Shown: positions 1 through 8,328 of the stretch, piece after piece
Layout of the letters: each line of letters starts with the position of its first letter
Position numbering within the stretch: position 1 is the first letter of the stretch
Origin: Actinocatenispora sp963805605
GTDB taxonomy: Bacteria > Actinomycetota > Actinomycetes > Mycobacteriales > Micromonosporaceae
DNA length: 64,000 nt
NCBI GenBank assembly: GCA_963805605.1
Contig: CAWDUX010000002.1
Span: forward strand, 3,410,001-3,474,000
Direction of reading: 5' to 3'
The notes under the pieces: generated by a model
The model's input: only the letters and a program-made list of their open reading frames with translations
What the model was told of the DNA's origin: nothing
The model's database searches: none
Position numbers and translations under genes: made by a program

Positions 1-1405
1 GTCGCTGTTCGGCCAGGGGAGCGCCGAGGACCCCGACCCGCCCACCGCCAGGCTCCGGGCGGACAACCCGGTCAGTTCGCCGCCGGCCCGTCCGGTGAGT
101 GCGGCGCCGGCCCGTCCCATGAGTGGCCCTCCGGCCCGTCCGGTCAGCGCGGCGCCGGCCCGTCCATCGTCCCGGAGCCGGCACAGCGCGCCGGACACCG
201 AGCCGCCCCGAGAGGTGGACAGTTCCCGTGGTGCCGAGCGTTCCCGTGGTGCCGAGCGTTCCCGTGGTGCCGAGCGTTCCCGTGGTGCCGAGCGTTCCCG
301 TGGTGCCGAGCGTTCCCGCGGTGCCGAGCCGCCGCGCAGCCGGGCGGCCGCGCGGGCCGGCGCCAGTTCCGGCTCCGTCTACACGACGTCGAGCCAGTCC
401 TCGGTGCAACGGACCACCTCGACCCACACCGCGTCGCTGCGTACACCGTCGGGCCGAGGGACCGCGGAGCGTACGCCGGCGAACCGCGGCGTCTCTGCTC
501 CGCCCGACACGACCCGCACCGCCCGTGCCGCGACCAGGGAACGCGCCGAGCCGGACGCGGCAGCGACCGGGGTGGTGCAGGGCTCACACCGGCGGGAACT
601 GCGGGTGCTGCTGGAGCTGCGGGTCATCGGCATGGTGGTACGGCGGGAACTGAAGCGGTACTTCCGCTCCCGCGCGAAGATCCTGTCCAGCTTCGTACAA
701 CCGTTCTTCTTCCTGCTGATCTTCGGTTACGGGATGCGCACCCTGGTACGCACCACCGGCGGGGTCAGCTTCGAGCAGTTCGTCTTCCCGGGCGTGGTCG
801 CGATGACCGTGCTCGGTCGGGCGCTGCTCAGTGCGGTGACCATCGTGCAGGACCGTGAGTTCGGGTTCCTGCGGGAGATGCTGGTGTCACCGGCGAACCG
901 GATCTCCATCGTGATCGGTGCGATCATCGGCGGCGCCACCATCTCCACCATCCAGGCGGTACTGCTGTTCCTCGGCGCGCCGTTGATGGGACTGTTCCCC
1001 GGGCCGGGCACCATCGTCGCGGTCCTCACCGTGACCGCTCTGATGGCCGTCGAGGTGACCGCGCTCGGCGTGGCACTGGCGACGTTCATCCAACGCCCGC
1101 ACAGTTTCCAGGCTGTCACGCAGGCGATCACGTACCCGATGCTGGTGCTGTCCGGCGCGCTGGTGCCGTTGGCCGGACTGCCGTCCTGGGTCGGCACCAT
1201 CGCGAAGTTCAACATCTTCAGCTACCCGGTGGACGCCACCCGCCGCCTGCTGCTCGGTTCGTCCGCAGCCGCGGACCAGGGGCCGCTGACGGGGCTGACG
1301 GTGCTCGGCCACCAGATGTCCATCACCGACGAGCTCGGGTTGTCGGTGGTCTGTACCTGCCTGTTCGTGATCATCGCCGCCTGGCGCTTCGCCAAGGTCA
1401 CCTGA
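1..1405 (+). CDS. ABC-2 type transporter permease with long disordered N-terminus (5' end open)
   Basis: This is the membrane subunit of an ABC-2 (DrrB/NodJ-like) exporter. The last 250 or so residues hold about six membrane segments, an LLELRVIGMVVRRELKRYFR entry helix, and a family-typical loop with RGREF-like text (VQDREFGFLREMLVSP). The first 180 residues are a Pro/Ala/Arg/Ser-rich, probably disordered cytosolic tail that includes a six-fold six-residue repeat. The frame is open to base 1, so the true start may lie upstream; the first GTG inside the window is at 95. A partner ATPase gene would be expected just upstream. The substrate is unknown. The long tail is unusual for this family, whose members are normally about 250-280 residues. 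Confidence 0.8.
   Translation, partial: SLFGQGSAEDPDPPTARLRADNPVSSPPARPVSAAPARPMSGPPARPVSAAPARPSSRSRHSAPDTEPPREVDSSRGAERSRGAERSRGAERSRGAERSRGAERSRGAEPPRSRAAARAGASSGSVYTTSSQSSVQRTTSTHTASLRTPSGRGTAERTPANRGVSAPPDTTRTARAATRERAEPDAAATGVVQGSHRRELRVLLELRVIGMVVRRELKRYFRSRAKILSSFVQPFFFLLIFGYGMRTLVRTTGGVSFEQFVFPGVVAMTVLGRALLSAVTIVQDREFGFLREMLVSPANRISIVIGAIIGGATISTIQAVLLFLGAPLMGLFPGPGTIVAVLTVTALMAVEVTALGVALATFIQRPHSFQAVTQAITYPMLVLSGALVPLAGLPSWVGTIAKFNIFSYPVDATRRLLLGSSAAADQGPLTGLTVLGHQMSITDELGLSVVCTCLFVIIAAWRFAKVT
223..330 (+). repeat. 18-bp tandem repeat, six copies, within the permease gene
   Basis: There are six head-to-tail copies of TTCCCGTGGTGCCGAGCG, with small changes only in the last copy. The unit is a multiple of three, so it encodes a repeated Arg/Gly/Ala/Glu/Arg/Ser hexapeptide in the disordered N-terminal tail. 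Copy number is likely to vary by slippage. Confidence 0.95.
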
Positions 1406-1423
1406 GCCCGCTGCGTGGGCCGG

Positions 1424-1999
1424 TCACACGGTCTCGAAGTGATCGCACCGCCAGGTGCCGTCCCGGTGCAGCAGATGCAGCGCCAGCGCCCAGACCCCGC
1501 GGTGGTCGGCGAGCACCACCACGACCTCCGCCGAGCCGGGCGTGGGCTCGGCGACGTGCAGGCTCTGCATCCGTACCCGCCGGGTCGGTTGCGGTGGCCC
1601 GGCCAGCTCACGGCGTAACCATTCCGCTCCGTCGGGGGTGCTCGTGGGTAGGAGCTGTTCCCACGGTCGTCGACCGTGCAGGACGTCCAGGTAGGCGTTG
1701 ACCAGGCGCCAGGCGGCGCGCCGTGCCCCGGGCGGGCCGCTGGGAGGCTCGGGCTGCGCGCCCCCGGGCGCATCGCCGGCACCGCCGGTCCAGTCGAGGG
1801 GCAGTTCCCGTACGGCGCGCAGCCGCGGGCGGTCCCAGCACGGATCGGGATCGAACGGCGGCTCGGTCTCGGGCACCGGCAGTATCCGTAGCGCCGGGCG
1901 GTCGGCCGGTACGGGCCAGAGCGTACGGGCTCCGGTATCGAGGGGTACTGCTTCCGGGGGTACTGCTTCCGGGGGCACGGCGGGGAGCGGGGCGGTCAT
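1424..1999 (-). CDS. Rv3235 family protein
   Basis: This 191-residue protein has a Pro-rich N-terminal half and a conserved C-terminal domain. The domain starts near residue 85 (RRAAWRLVNAYLDVLHGRRP) and ends in a Trp/Cys/Phe-containing beta region (DGTWRCDHFETV). That pattern is known from the actinobacterial Rv3235 family, which often sits close to secA; its function is not established. The ATG at 1999 is preceded by GGAG. The gene is convergent with the permease, and its own promoter would lie in 2000-2130. Confidence 0.75.
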   Translation of the reverse strand: MTAPLPAVPPEAVPPEAVPLDTGARTLWPVPADRPALRILPVPETEPPFDPDPCWDRPRLRAVRELPLDWTGGAGDAPGGAQPEPPSGPPGARRAAWRLVNAYLDVLHGRRPWEQLLPTSTPDGAEWLRRELAGPPQPTRRVRMQSLHVAEPTPGSAEVVVVLADHRGVWALALHLLHRDGTWRCDHFETV

Positions 2000-2130
2000 C
2001 GGTTCTCCGTTGAGGGCGAAGGGGATCGTTTCGCTGCGTTTACCTTCGTTTGCTTTCTTTACCCTCAGCTAGCTTTACACACGGTGGCCCCGCTACGGGG
2101 TACCCGAGAAGTGACCGGAATGCGACAAAC

Positions 2131-2379
2131 TCAGCGGTTGGTGTCGTCGACCGGTGGGCTGTCCCGACCGATCAGCGGATTCTCCGCCACCCAGGCGGCC
2201 GTCTCGCTGTACTTGCGCTCGATGTACTCCTCGAGCCGGGTCCGTTCGACCCGCCACTGGCCACGGCCACCGATCTTGATGGCCGGCAGGTCGCCGCTGC
2301 GTACCAGGTGGTAGACCTGCGACTCGGTGACGTTCAGTTCCTCGGCCACCTCGGCCAACGGCAGGAACCGGGGCGGCAT
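2131..2379 (-). CDS. Excisionase-type (MerR-like) helix-turn-helix protein
   Basis: This 82-residue DNA-binding protein has an excisionase/AlpA-type winged HTH over residues 5-55 (FLPLAEVAEELNVTESQVYH, then IKIGGRGQWRVERTRLEEYI). It ends in a short acidic tail. I chose the ATG at 2379: GGAG lies upstream, and the protein starts directly at the HTH as in the family. The longer reading frame running to 3207 is mostly antisense to the next gene. The gene is divergent from the DUF6912 gene, and the pair shares a promoter region of about 155 bp. A regulatory role is likely but no target is visible. Confidence 0.75.
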   Translation of the reverse strand: MPPRFLPLAEVAEELNVTESQVYHLVRSGDLPAIKIGGRGQWRVERTRLEEYIERKYSETAAWVAENPLIGRDSPPVDDTNR

Positions 2380-2535
2380 AACGGTGACTCCCGTCGGTCG
2401 GTCCTCCGGCAGCGGCCCGGTCCGCCCACACAGCGTCGGTACACCGCAGTCTGCTTGTACCGTAGCCCTACAGTCGATCGGCCGCGATGCTGCGGCCGGC
2501 GCCGACCACCGGTCACGTTTCTGGAGGATGTACGA

Positions 2536-3081
2536 GTGGCGACTGCGACCCAGCCGGTGGTCCGGGTGTACCTGCCGGCCACTTGGGCGACCCTGACCGA
2601 GCTGCGCCGCACCGGTCGGCTCGACGCCGACTCCGAAGCCGGCCCGGCGGTGGGTCCGGGCACCGGTCATGCCGTCACGGCGAACCTGCGGGAGTGGTAC
2701 ACCGAAGGTGACGACGAGGAGCTGGAGTACGCGGCGTTCACCCGGGCCGCGCAGGCCGCGCTGGAACTGCTGCGGGCGGACGACGCGGTGCCCCGCCGAC
2801 GGGTGGTGATCTCGGTCGACCTGCCGGCGGCCCAGGTGAGCGCGGCCGGCACCGAGCTGGGCGACAGCACGGTACGGATCAGCGCCCTGGTGGACCTGTC
2901 CGTGGTGGCCGCCCTGCACTGCGACGGTGAGGAGGCCGTACCGGCGGTGGGCGCGGCCGTCGCGGTGGTCGCCGAGGCCGCCGCCGGCGACCAGGACGCC
3001 CAGTTCACGGTGGACTCCGCCGAGGACTACGAACTGGAGTGGTACGACACCACCGAACTCGACCAGCTCGTAGCCGGCTGA
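2536..3081 (+). CDS. DUF6912 family protein
   Basis: This 181-residue protein starts at a GTG preceded by a strong GGAGG with 8-nt spacing. It opens with VRVYLPATWATLTELRRTGR, continues through an Ala-rich helical middle (EEELEYAAFTRAAQAALELL-like), and ends acidic (DYELEWYDTTELDQLV). This architecture belongs to a conserved actinobacterial family of unknown function found near the small HTH gene and Rv3235-like genes. No catalytic motif is visible. The GTG at 2536 is chosen over the more upstream frame because of the ribosome-binding site. Confidence 0.7.
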   Translation: MATATQPVVRVYLPATWATLTELRRTGRLDADSEAGPAVGPGTGHAVTANLREWYTEGDDEELEYAAFTRAAQAALELLRADDAVPRRRVVISVDLPAAQVSAAGTELGDSTVRISALVDLSVVAALHCDGEEAVPAVGAAVAVVAEAAAGDQDAQFTVDSAEDYELEWYDTTELDQLVAG

Positions 3082-3100
3082 CGCACCCGCTCCGGCGCAG

Positions 3101-4330
3101 TCAGGACGTGGCGTCCTCCGTCGCCTTCTTCGCGCCGCCTTCCGGGGCACCGTCCTCAGCCGCGTCGCCCTTCGTGGCACCCTTGGCCGCGCCGGCCTTC
3201 GTGACACTGCTAGTCGGCGTACTGGCCTTCGTGCGGGCGGCGCTGTCCAGTTCGGCGGCCCGGCGCTCTTCGCGTACCGCCCATTCCGCCTTGGCCGGCG
3301 CGGTGCGCGGTGTGCGCGGCTTGCGCGGCGTACGCGGCCCCCGGGTGCGCCCGTAGAGCAGCACGGCGACCAGCGCCCCGGCGAACAGCAGGGCGAGCGA
3401 GCCGTTGATCTGGTACGAGCCGGCCACCTGGAAGGCCCAGTTGTCGCCCAGGTCCAGGCCGCCGGCGCTGCTGATCAACCGGGAGTTGCCGATCCAGGTG
3501 AGTACCTGCGCGGCCAGGGCGAGAATGCCCGGTGCGGCGCCCGCGGCGATGTTGGCGGCGGTGCCGAGCCGGTTGCCGGCGCGCCGGATGTACAGGTGTA
3601 CGGCCAGTCCGGCGACGGCGCCGGCCACGATGAAGCTGACCAGCGCGAGCCGGTCCTGTGCCTGCACGTACGCCGGGCCGATGCCCTCGCCGCCGAACAG
3701 CCGGGTGAGCGGGGTGAGGAAGATGCTGCGCAGCGCGAGTACGGCGATGACCAGCACGGTGCCCAGCAGCCCGGCCAGCACCATCACCCCGGGCCGCAGT
3801 GCCGCCACCGCGCCTCCCAGCAGCGCGGCGCCCGCGATGCTGGTGCCGATGATGAGCCCCTCGGTGTTGGACAGGTCGCCTTCCAACAGGAACGCGGCCC
3901 CGCCGGCGATCACACCGGCGACCAGTCCGCCGAGCATGGCCAGTACGGCCCGGCGGCCGGACCTGCCGGTCAACCGGTCACCGTCGCGGCCGGCGAGTAT
4001 CCGTACGGCGCCGGTGCCGGCCGCAGCGCCGAGCAGCATGCTGGCCAGCAGGATCGAGGACAGGAAGGTCGCCACCTGGATCGCGGCGACCGCCGGGTCG
4101 CCGGCGTTGGAGACCAGGATGCGCGCTCCGCGCAGCATCATCGCGAACAGCAGCACGGCCAGCAGCAGCACCACCGCGACGGTCCGCGACCCGGGTTCGG
4201 CCAGTGCCGTGGCCGCTTTCGCGCCCTTCCCGGCGCTGACGGCCCTGGTGTTCCCGGTGCGGCTGGTGCTCGTTCTGGTGGAACGGGTCCGGTCCGTGGA
4301 CTTCCCGTGCCCGCTCACCCGATCTGGCAT
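3101..4330 (-). CDS. Polytopic membrane protein of unknown function
   Basis: This 409-residue protein has a basic, Ser/Thr/Arg-rich N-terminal tail of about 45 residues. Roughly nine to ten hydrophobic segments follow over residues 48-325. The C-terminal tail is charged, Ala/Lys-rich and low in complexity (KTRGPRTPRKPRTPRT-like, then KGATKGDAAEDGAPEGG). It starts at an ATG with GGAGGG nine bases upstream. I recognise no transporter or enzyme motif. It is convergent with the DUF6912 gene and divergent from pruA. Confidence 0.7.
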   Translation of the reverse strand: MPDRVSGHGKSTDRTRSTRTSTSRTGNTRAVSAGKGAKAATALAEPGSRTVAVVLLLAVLLFAMMLRGARILVSNAGDPAVAAIQVATFLSSILLASMLLGAAAGTGAVRILAGRDGDRLTGRSGRRAVLAMLGGLVAGVIAGGAAFLLEGDLSNTEGLIIGTSIAGAALLGGAVAALRPGVMVLAGLLGTVLVIAVLALRSIFLTPLTRLFGGEGIGPAYVQAQDRLALVSFIVAGAVAGLAVHLYIRRAGNRLGTAANIAAGAAPGILALAAQVLTWIGNSRLISSAGGLDLGDNWAFQVAGSYQINGSLALLFAGALVAVLLYGRTRGPRTPRKPRTPRTAPAKAEWAVREERRAAELDSAARTKASTPTSSVTKAGAAKGATKGDAAEDGAPEGGAKKATEDATS

Positions 4331-4552
4331 TCTCGGTTCCCTCCGGTGGACCCTGTCAGCTGACCAGCCTAGCCGGGTGCCGGACGATCATGCGCCGGCC
4401 AGGAGCGGGGTGACCGGCCGCACAGGGCCGAGCCACGGCTGGTGACGAGGTACGCGCGTGCGTGCGAGTATCTAGGTATGCGCCCCGGAACGATTCGGGT
4501 GCCGGTGGTCGCAGCCTTCGTCAGTGTCGCCGAGTGGCAGGGGATTTGTCAG

Positions 4553-6184
4553 ATGGACTCGCTCTTCGAGGTGCCTGAGCCGGCAAACGAGCCGGTGCGC
4601 ACGTACCTTCCGGGCAGCGCCGAGCGGGAGCGACTGCAGTCCCGGCTGGCAGATCTCGCTGCGGACAAGGCCGAGCTCACCATGACCATCGACGGTGCGC
4701 AGCGGATGGCTGGTGGCGAGCGGTTCCCCGTCGTCGCGCCGCACCGTCACTCGCACGTACTGGGCGAGAGCGCCCAGGCCACCGGCAAGGACGTGGCGGA
4801 CGCCGTCGCGGCGGCGAAGAAGGCGGCGCCGGGCTGGCAGGCCATGCCCTATGCGGAGCGCGCCGCGGTGTTCGTCCGGGCGGCGGAACTGCTCGCCGGG
4901 CCGTGGCGGGAGACCATCAACGCCGCGACCATGCTGGGCCAGTCCAAGTCCATACAGCAGGCCGAGGTGGACGCGGCCTGCGAGCTGATCGACTTCCTGC
5001 GCTTCAACGCCCACCTCGGCGCCAAGCTGTTGACCAGCCAGCCGCGCAGTATCGCGGGGGAATGGAACCGGTTCGACCACCGTCCGCTGGACGGTTTCGT
5101 ACTGGCCATCACGCCGTTCAACTTCACCGCGATCGCCGGCAACCTGCCGTCGGCGCCGGCCCTGATGGGCAACACCGTGGTGTGGAAGCCGACGCCGACC
5201 CAGCAGCTGGCCGCGCACCTGACCATGCAGCTGTTCGAGGCCGCCGGGCTGCCCGAGGGCGTGATCAACATGGTCACCGGCGATGGCCGGGCGGTCAGCG
5301 AGGTGGCGCTGACGGACCCCGATCTGGGCGGCGTGCACTTCACCGGCTCCACCCGTACGTTCCAGCATCTGTGGCGCACCGTCGGCAACAACATCGAGCG
5401 CTACCGCGCCTACCCGCGGCTGATCGGTGAGACCGGCGGTAAGGACTTCGTGCTCGTACACCCGAGCTGGACCGACCTGACCACGTTGAACGTGGCGTTG
5501 ATCCGGGGTGCGTTCGAGTACCAGGGGCAGAAGTGTTCGGCGGCCTCCCGGGCGTACGTGCCGCGCTCGCTGTGGGACGCCGGGCTGCGTGACCAGATGG
5601 TGGCCACGGCCGGTGAGATCCGCTTCGGCGACGTCGCGGACTTCAGCAACTTCGGCGGCGCGGTGATCGACCGGCGGGCGTACGACAAGCTCTCCGGTGC
5701 GATCGAGGTGGCCCGCAACTCCGACAGCTGCACGATCATCGCGGGCGGCACGGTCGATGACAGCGAGGGCTTCTTCGTCGCCCCCACCGTGGTGGAGTGC
5801 ACCGATCCGACCCACGAGATCTTCCGGGACGAGTACTTCGGCCCGTTCCTGGCCGTGCACGTCTACGACGATGCCGACTTCGAGCAGGTCACCCGGCAGG
5901 CTGCGGACATCTCCCCGTACGCGCTGACCGGCGGCATCTTCGCCAATGATCGCCAGGCGATCGTCTGGGCCAGCGAGGCGCTGCGGTTCTCCGCCGGCAA
6001 CCTCTACATCAACGACAAGCCGACCGGTTCGATCGTCTCGCGGCAGCCGTTCGGCGGGTCGCGGGCGTCGGGCACCAACGACAAGGCCGGATCCTGGCAG
6101 AACCTGGTCCGGTGGATCTCGCCGCGCGCGATCAAGGAGACGTTCGTGGCGCCGACGGACTGGCGTTACCCGAACATGCACTGA
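4553..6184 (+). CDS. pruA: L-glutamate gamma-semialdehyde dehydrogenase (1-pyrroline-5-carboxylate dehydrogenase)
   Basis: This enzyme oxidises glutamate semialdehyde/P5C to glutamate with NAD in proline catabolism. The 543-residue protein has the aldehyde dehydrogenase fold: an NAD-binding TPFNFTAIAGNLPSAPALMG stretch, the general base Glu293 in GETGGKD, and the nucleophile Cys328 in QGQKCSAASR. The C-terminal PFGGSRASGTNDKAG region is diagnostic of the stand-alone PruA (group 1 P5CDH). The start is the ATG at 4553 (MDSLFEVPEPAN), preceded by CAGGGG; the longer frame from 4442 lacks a comparable site. No proline dehydrogenase gene is next to it. A terminator hairpin follows. Confidence 0.95.
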   Translation: MDSLFEVPEPANEPVRTYLPGSAERERLQSRLADLAADKAELTMTIDGAQRMAGGERFPVVAPHRHSHVLGESAQATGKDVADAVAAAKKAAPGWQAMPYAERAAVFVRAAELLAGPWRETINAATMLGQSKSIQQAEVDAACELIDFLRFNAHLGAKLLTSQPRSIAGEWNRFDHRPLDGFVLAITPFNFTAIAGNLPSAPALMGNTVVWKPTPTQQLAAHLTMQLFEAAGLPEGVINMVTGDGRAVSEVALTDPDLGGVHFTGSTRTFQHLWRTVGNNIERYRAYPRLIGETGGKDFVLVHPSWTDLTTLNVALIRGAFEYQGQKCSAASRAYVPRSLWDAGLRDQMVATAGEIRFGDVADFSNFGGAVIDRRAYDKLSGAIEVARNSDSCTIIAGGTVDDSEGFFVAPTVVECTDPTHEIFRDEYFGPFLAVHVYDDADFEQVTRQAADISPYALTGGIFANDRQAIVWASEALRFSAGNLYINDKPTGSIVSRQPFGGSRASGTNDKAGSWQNLVRWISPRAIKETFVAPTDWRYPNMH

Positions 6185-6202
6185 CGTCCGGACATCGTTC
6201 AG

Positions 6203-6234
6203 CGGAGGGGCGCGCCTCGTGGCGTGCCCCTCCG
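6203..6234 (+). terminator. Terminator hairpin after pruA
   Basis: A 14-bp stem (6203-6216 with 6221-6234, one G-U pair) closes a TCGT loop, starting about 18 bases after the pruA stop. No U-run follows, as is common for actinobacterial terminators. Confidence 0.75.
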
Positions 6235-6347
6235 GCGTGCTCAGGGCTGCCCGACGATCCGGGCCAGGAATCTCAGGTAGGCGGGGCGTTCGTCGTCGGT
6301 CAGCAGCGTTCCGCCGGAGGCGCGCTGGGCCTGCGGGAGCCGGCTGA

Positions 6348-6739
6348 CCCCGGGCGGTGTCGGTACGGGCGCCCGCCGCGCTGACCTACCGCTGGGCGTG
6401 TCAGATCGCGATCGCCCCGTACTCTTACGACTGGCTGGACAACTGGGGTCGGCGCAGCCCACGCGAACTGGTCCCGGGTGCCGACGAACTGCGCGTCGAG
6501 CAGCGGATGATGGTCTGGGACCCGTGCGAGGTGCAACCCGGACGCCAGTTCTCCGGCCGGTCGTTTCCGGCATCGGAACGGCCGTTGGGCCCACCGCGGC
6601 GACCTACGCCGTGGAACCTGACGGTGCGGGCTGCCGGCTGCTCTGCCGGCTGATGGTCGGACCGCGCTGGCCGTTCGCAATGGTCTGGGCGACCGCGCTG
6701 GCCTGTGGCGACCTGATCATGATGCGTAGGAACTGCTGA
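6348..6739 (+). pseudogene. SRPBCC family protein, frameshifted and N-terminally truncated
   Basis: Two reading frames give consecutive parts of one SRPBCC (START-like) domain. The first frame (6348-6590) reads ALTYRWACQIAIAPYSYDW then LDNWGRRSPRELVPGADEL. The second frame (about 6575-6739) continues with ATYAVEPDGAGCRLLCRLMV and ends at ALACGDLIMMRRNC. One frame change near 6575-6590 joins them. The N-terminal 30-40 residues expected for the family are missing: an in-frame stop lies at 6345-6347. The C-terminal end is also short. It is either a decayed gene or one with sequence errors. Function cannot be inferred beyond a hydrophobic-ligand-binding fold. Confidence 0.6.
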
Positions 6740-6799
6740 CGCTGAAGACGCTCGCCGAGCGGGACGCGGCGCGAGGGTGACGTCGGACGATGGTGATCG

Positions 6800-7624
6800 A
6801 TGGAAAGCGGTAGCGTCCGGTGTGTGACCCAGAACCTCTATCAGGAACGCCGCTTCGGTGAAGAGGGCGCGCTGCTGACCTACGGTAGCTACCTGCACCT
6901 CCCTGAACTGCTGGACCAGCAGCGTCCACAGGCCGATCCGGCTGCGCACGACGAACTGCTGTTCATCACCATCCATCAGGCGTACGAGCTGTGGTTCAAG
7001 CTTGTGCTGCACGAGCTGACCGATGCCCGCGACCTGCTGCTGGCCGGTGAGACCTACCTGCCCCGGGTGCGGCTGGAACGATGCCGGGCAATCGGCCGGC
7101 TCGCGGTCTCCCAGGTCGACATCATCGACACGATGACGCCGCAGGACTTCCTGAAGTTCCGTACCGTGCTGTCGCCGGCCTCGGGTTTCCAGTCGGTCCA
7201 GTTCCGGGAGATCGAGTTCCTGTCCGGGTTGAAGGACCCGGGCTACGTGCGGCGCTTCCGCGGTCTGACCGTCGACGAGCGGGCCGGTCTGCTGCGTCGG
7301 CTGGACGAGCCGAGCCTGTGGGACGGGTTCCTCAGCGTGCTCGGCGCGGCGGGCTTCCGGGTGGGCACCGCCGACGAGCGCCACCGGGCGTACACGATCA
7401 TCGCGCACGACCGCAGCCGGTACGGGCCGCTGTGGGACCTGGCCGAGGCGCTGGTCGACCACGATCAGGTCTGGGCGCTGTGGCGGGCCCGGCACGTGCT
7501 GATGGTCGAGCGGCAGATCGGCACCAAGACCGGTACGGGCGGTAGTTCCGGGTCGGAGTACCTGCGCTCCCGCGTCGGCCTGCGCTTCTATCCCGAGTTG
7601 TGGGACCTGCGCTGCAGTCTGTGA
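6800..7624 (+). CDS. kynA: Tryptophan 2,3-dioxygenase
   Basis: This is the heme enzyme that opens the indole ring of tryptophan to N-formylkynurenine, the first step of the kynurenine pathway. It has 274 residues if started at the ATG at 6800, or 266 from the in-frame GTG at 6824 (VTQNLYQERRF). Hallmarks are LTYGSYLHLPELL, HDELLFITIHQAYELWFK, the long helical middle, and the heme-ligand region RHVLMVERQIGTKTGTGGS near the C-terminus. No kynureninase or formamidase neighbour is visible, so the pathway is not completed here. The start is uncertain because neither candidate has a strong ribosome-binding site. Confidence 0.93.
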   Translation: MESGSVRCVTQNLYQERRFGEEGALLTYGSYLHLPELLDQQRPQADPAAHDELLFITIHQAYELWFKLVLHELTDARDLLLAGETYLPRVRLERCRAIGRLAVSQVDIIDTMTPQDFLKFRTVLSPASGFQSVQFREIEFLSGLKDPGYVRRFRGLTVDERAGLLRRLDEPSLWDGFLSVLGAAGFRVGTADERHRAYTIIAHDRSRYGPLWDLAEALVDHDQVWALWRARHVLMVERQIGTKTGTGGSSGSEYLRSRVGLRFYPELWDLRCSL

Positions 7625-7660
7625 GGCGCGGTGCGGTGGCCCGCCGCCACCTCCCCGAGT

Positions 7661-7672
7661 ATAGTTAGCTAT
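7661..7672. promoter_or_regulatory. Short inverted repeat upstream of marR-type gene, possible operator
   Basis: ATAGTTAGCTAT has matching outer arms (ATAG/CTAT) and lies in an AT-rich patch about 55-65 bases upstream of the MarR-type start. MarR proteins typically bind such TAG-rich palindromes at their own promoters, so autoregulation is plausible. This is inference from position and symmetry only. Confidence 0.35.
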
Positions 7673-7726
7673 CAAACGGTACGACGTCGATCGGTGAGGA
7701 GCGGGGCGCTGACCACCCATCCAGGC

Positions 7727-8167
7727 ATGCGGCAACCGCACCCGACGCCGATCGGCATGGAACTGGCGCGCACCGCCAAGGCCGTCACCCGGGCCTTCGA
7801 CGATGCGCTGGCCAGCGCCTCAGGCTCCCGGCCCAGCTGGCTCATCCTGCTCGCCCTCAAGACCCGGCAGCTGACCAACCAACGGGAGCTGGCGGAGGCG
7901 GTCGGCATCCAGGGCGCGACCCTGACCCACCACCTCAACGCCATGGAGACCGACGGACTGCTCACCCGTCGTCGCGACCCGGACAACCGGCGGATCCACC
8001 TGGTCGAGCTGACCGCCGCCGGTGAGGCCGCGTTCCATCGGCTGCGCGGCGCGGCGATGACCCACGACCAGCGGTTGCGCGCCGGCCTGACGGAAGACCA
8101 GCTGAGGACCCTCAGCCAGTTGCTCGGTCAGGTGCGCGACAACGTGGTGGCCGACCTCGCGAACTGA
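7727..8167 (+). CDS. MarR family transcriptional regulator
   Basis: This winged-helix regulator has about 146 residues from the ATG at 7727; an in-frame GTG at 7694 would add 11. The MarR fold is clear: a dimerisation helix, SWLILLALKTRQLTNQRELA, the recognition helix region GIQGATLTHHLNAMETDGLL, and the wing TRRRDPDNRRIHLVELTAAG. A C-terminal dimerisation helix follows. It lies downstream of kynA in the same direction, separated by about 100 bases that include a possible operator, so it probably has its own promoter. Its ligand is unknown. Confidence 0.85.
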   Translation: MRQPHPTPIGMELARTAKAVTRAFDDALASASGSRPSWLILLALKTRQLTNQRELAEAVGIQGATLTHHLNAMETDGLLTRRRDPDNRRIHLVELTAAGEAAFHRLRGAAMTHDQRLRAGLTEDQLRTLSQLLGQVRDNVVADLAN

Positions 8168-8328
8168 CCTGACATCGCTCTGCTCCGGCCGGTCCATCCC
8201 CCCTGGTCGTACCGCTCCCGCGGTCGTCCGTCGCGGACAGGTCCCCGGTTCGTGCCAAGCTCCCGTCCTTCACCGACGCACCCCGCTCCGGCGCCCTACC
8301 GTCGGATCAGGGACGTACGGGAGGGGCC

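Noticed and set aside
123..653. 176-codon plus-strand frame rich in Val-Pro-Ser repeats
   Set aside because: It is the second frame of the 18-bp repeat inside the permease tail; it ends at the point where the permease domain begins and has no start with a ribosome-binding site.
4472..6181. 569-codon open frame antisense to pruA
   Set aside because: The plus strand encodes a complete aldehyde dehydrogenase with catalytic residues; the antisense frame is Arg/Gly/Asp-rich with no motif, an effect of high GC at third positions.
6241..6594. 117-codon minus-strand frame ending in a plausible-looking DDERPAYLRFLARIVGQP tail
   Set aside because: Only the last 30 residues look coding. The rest is antisense to the SRPBCC remnant and no family is recognised, so it is at most a gene fragment.
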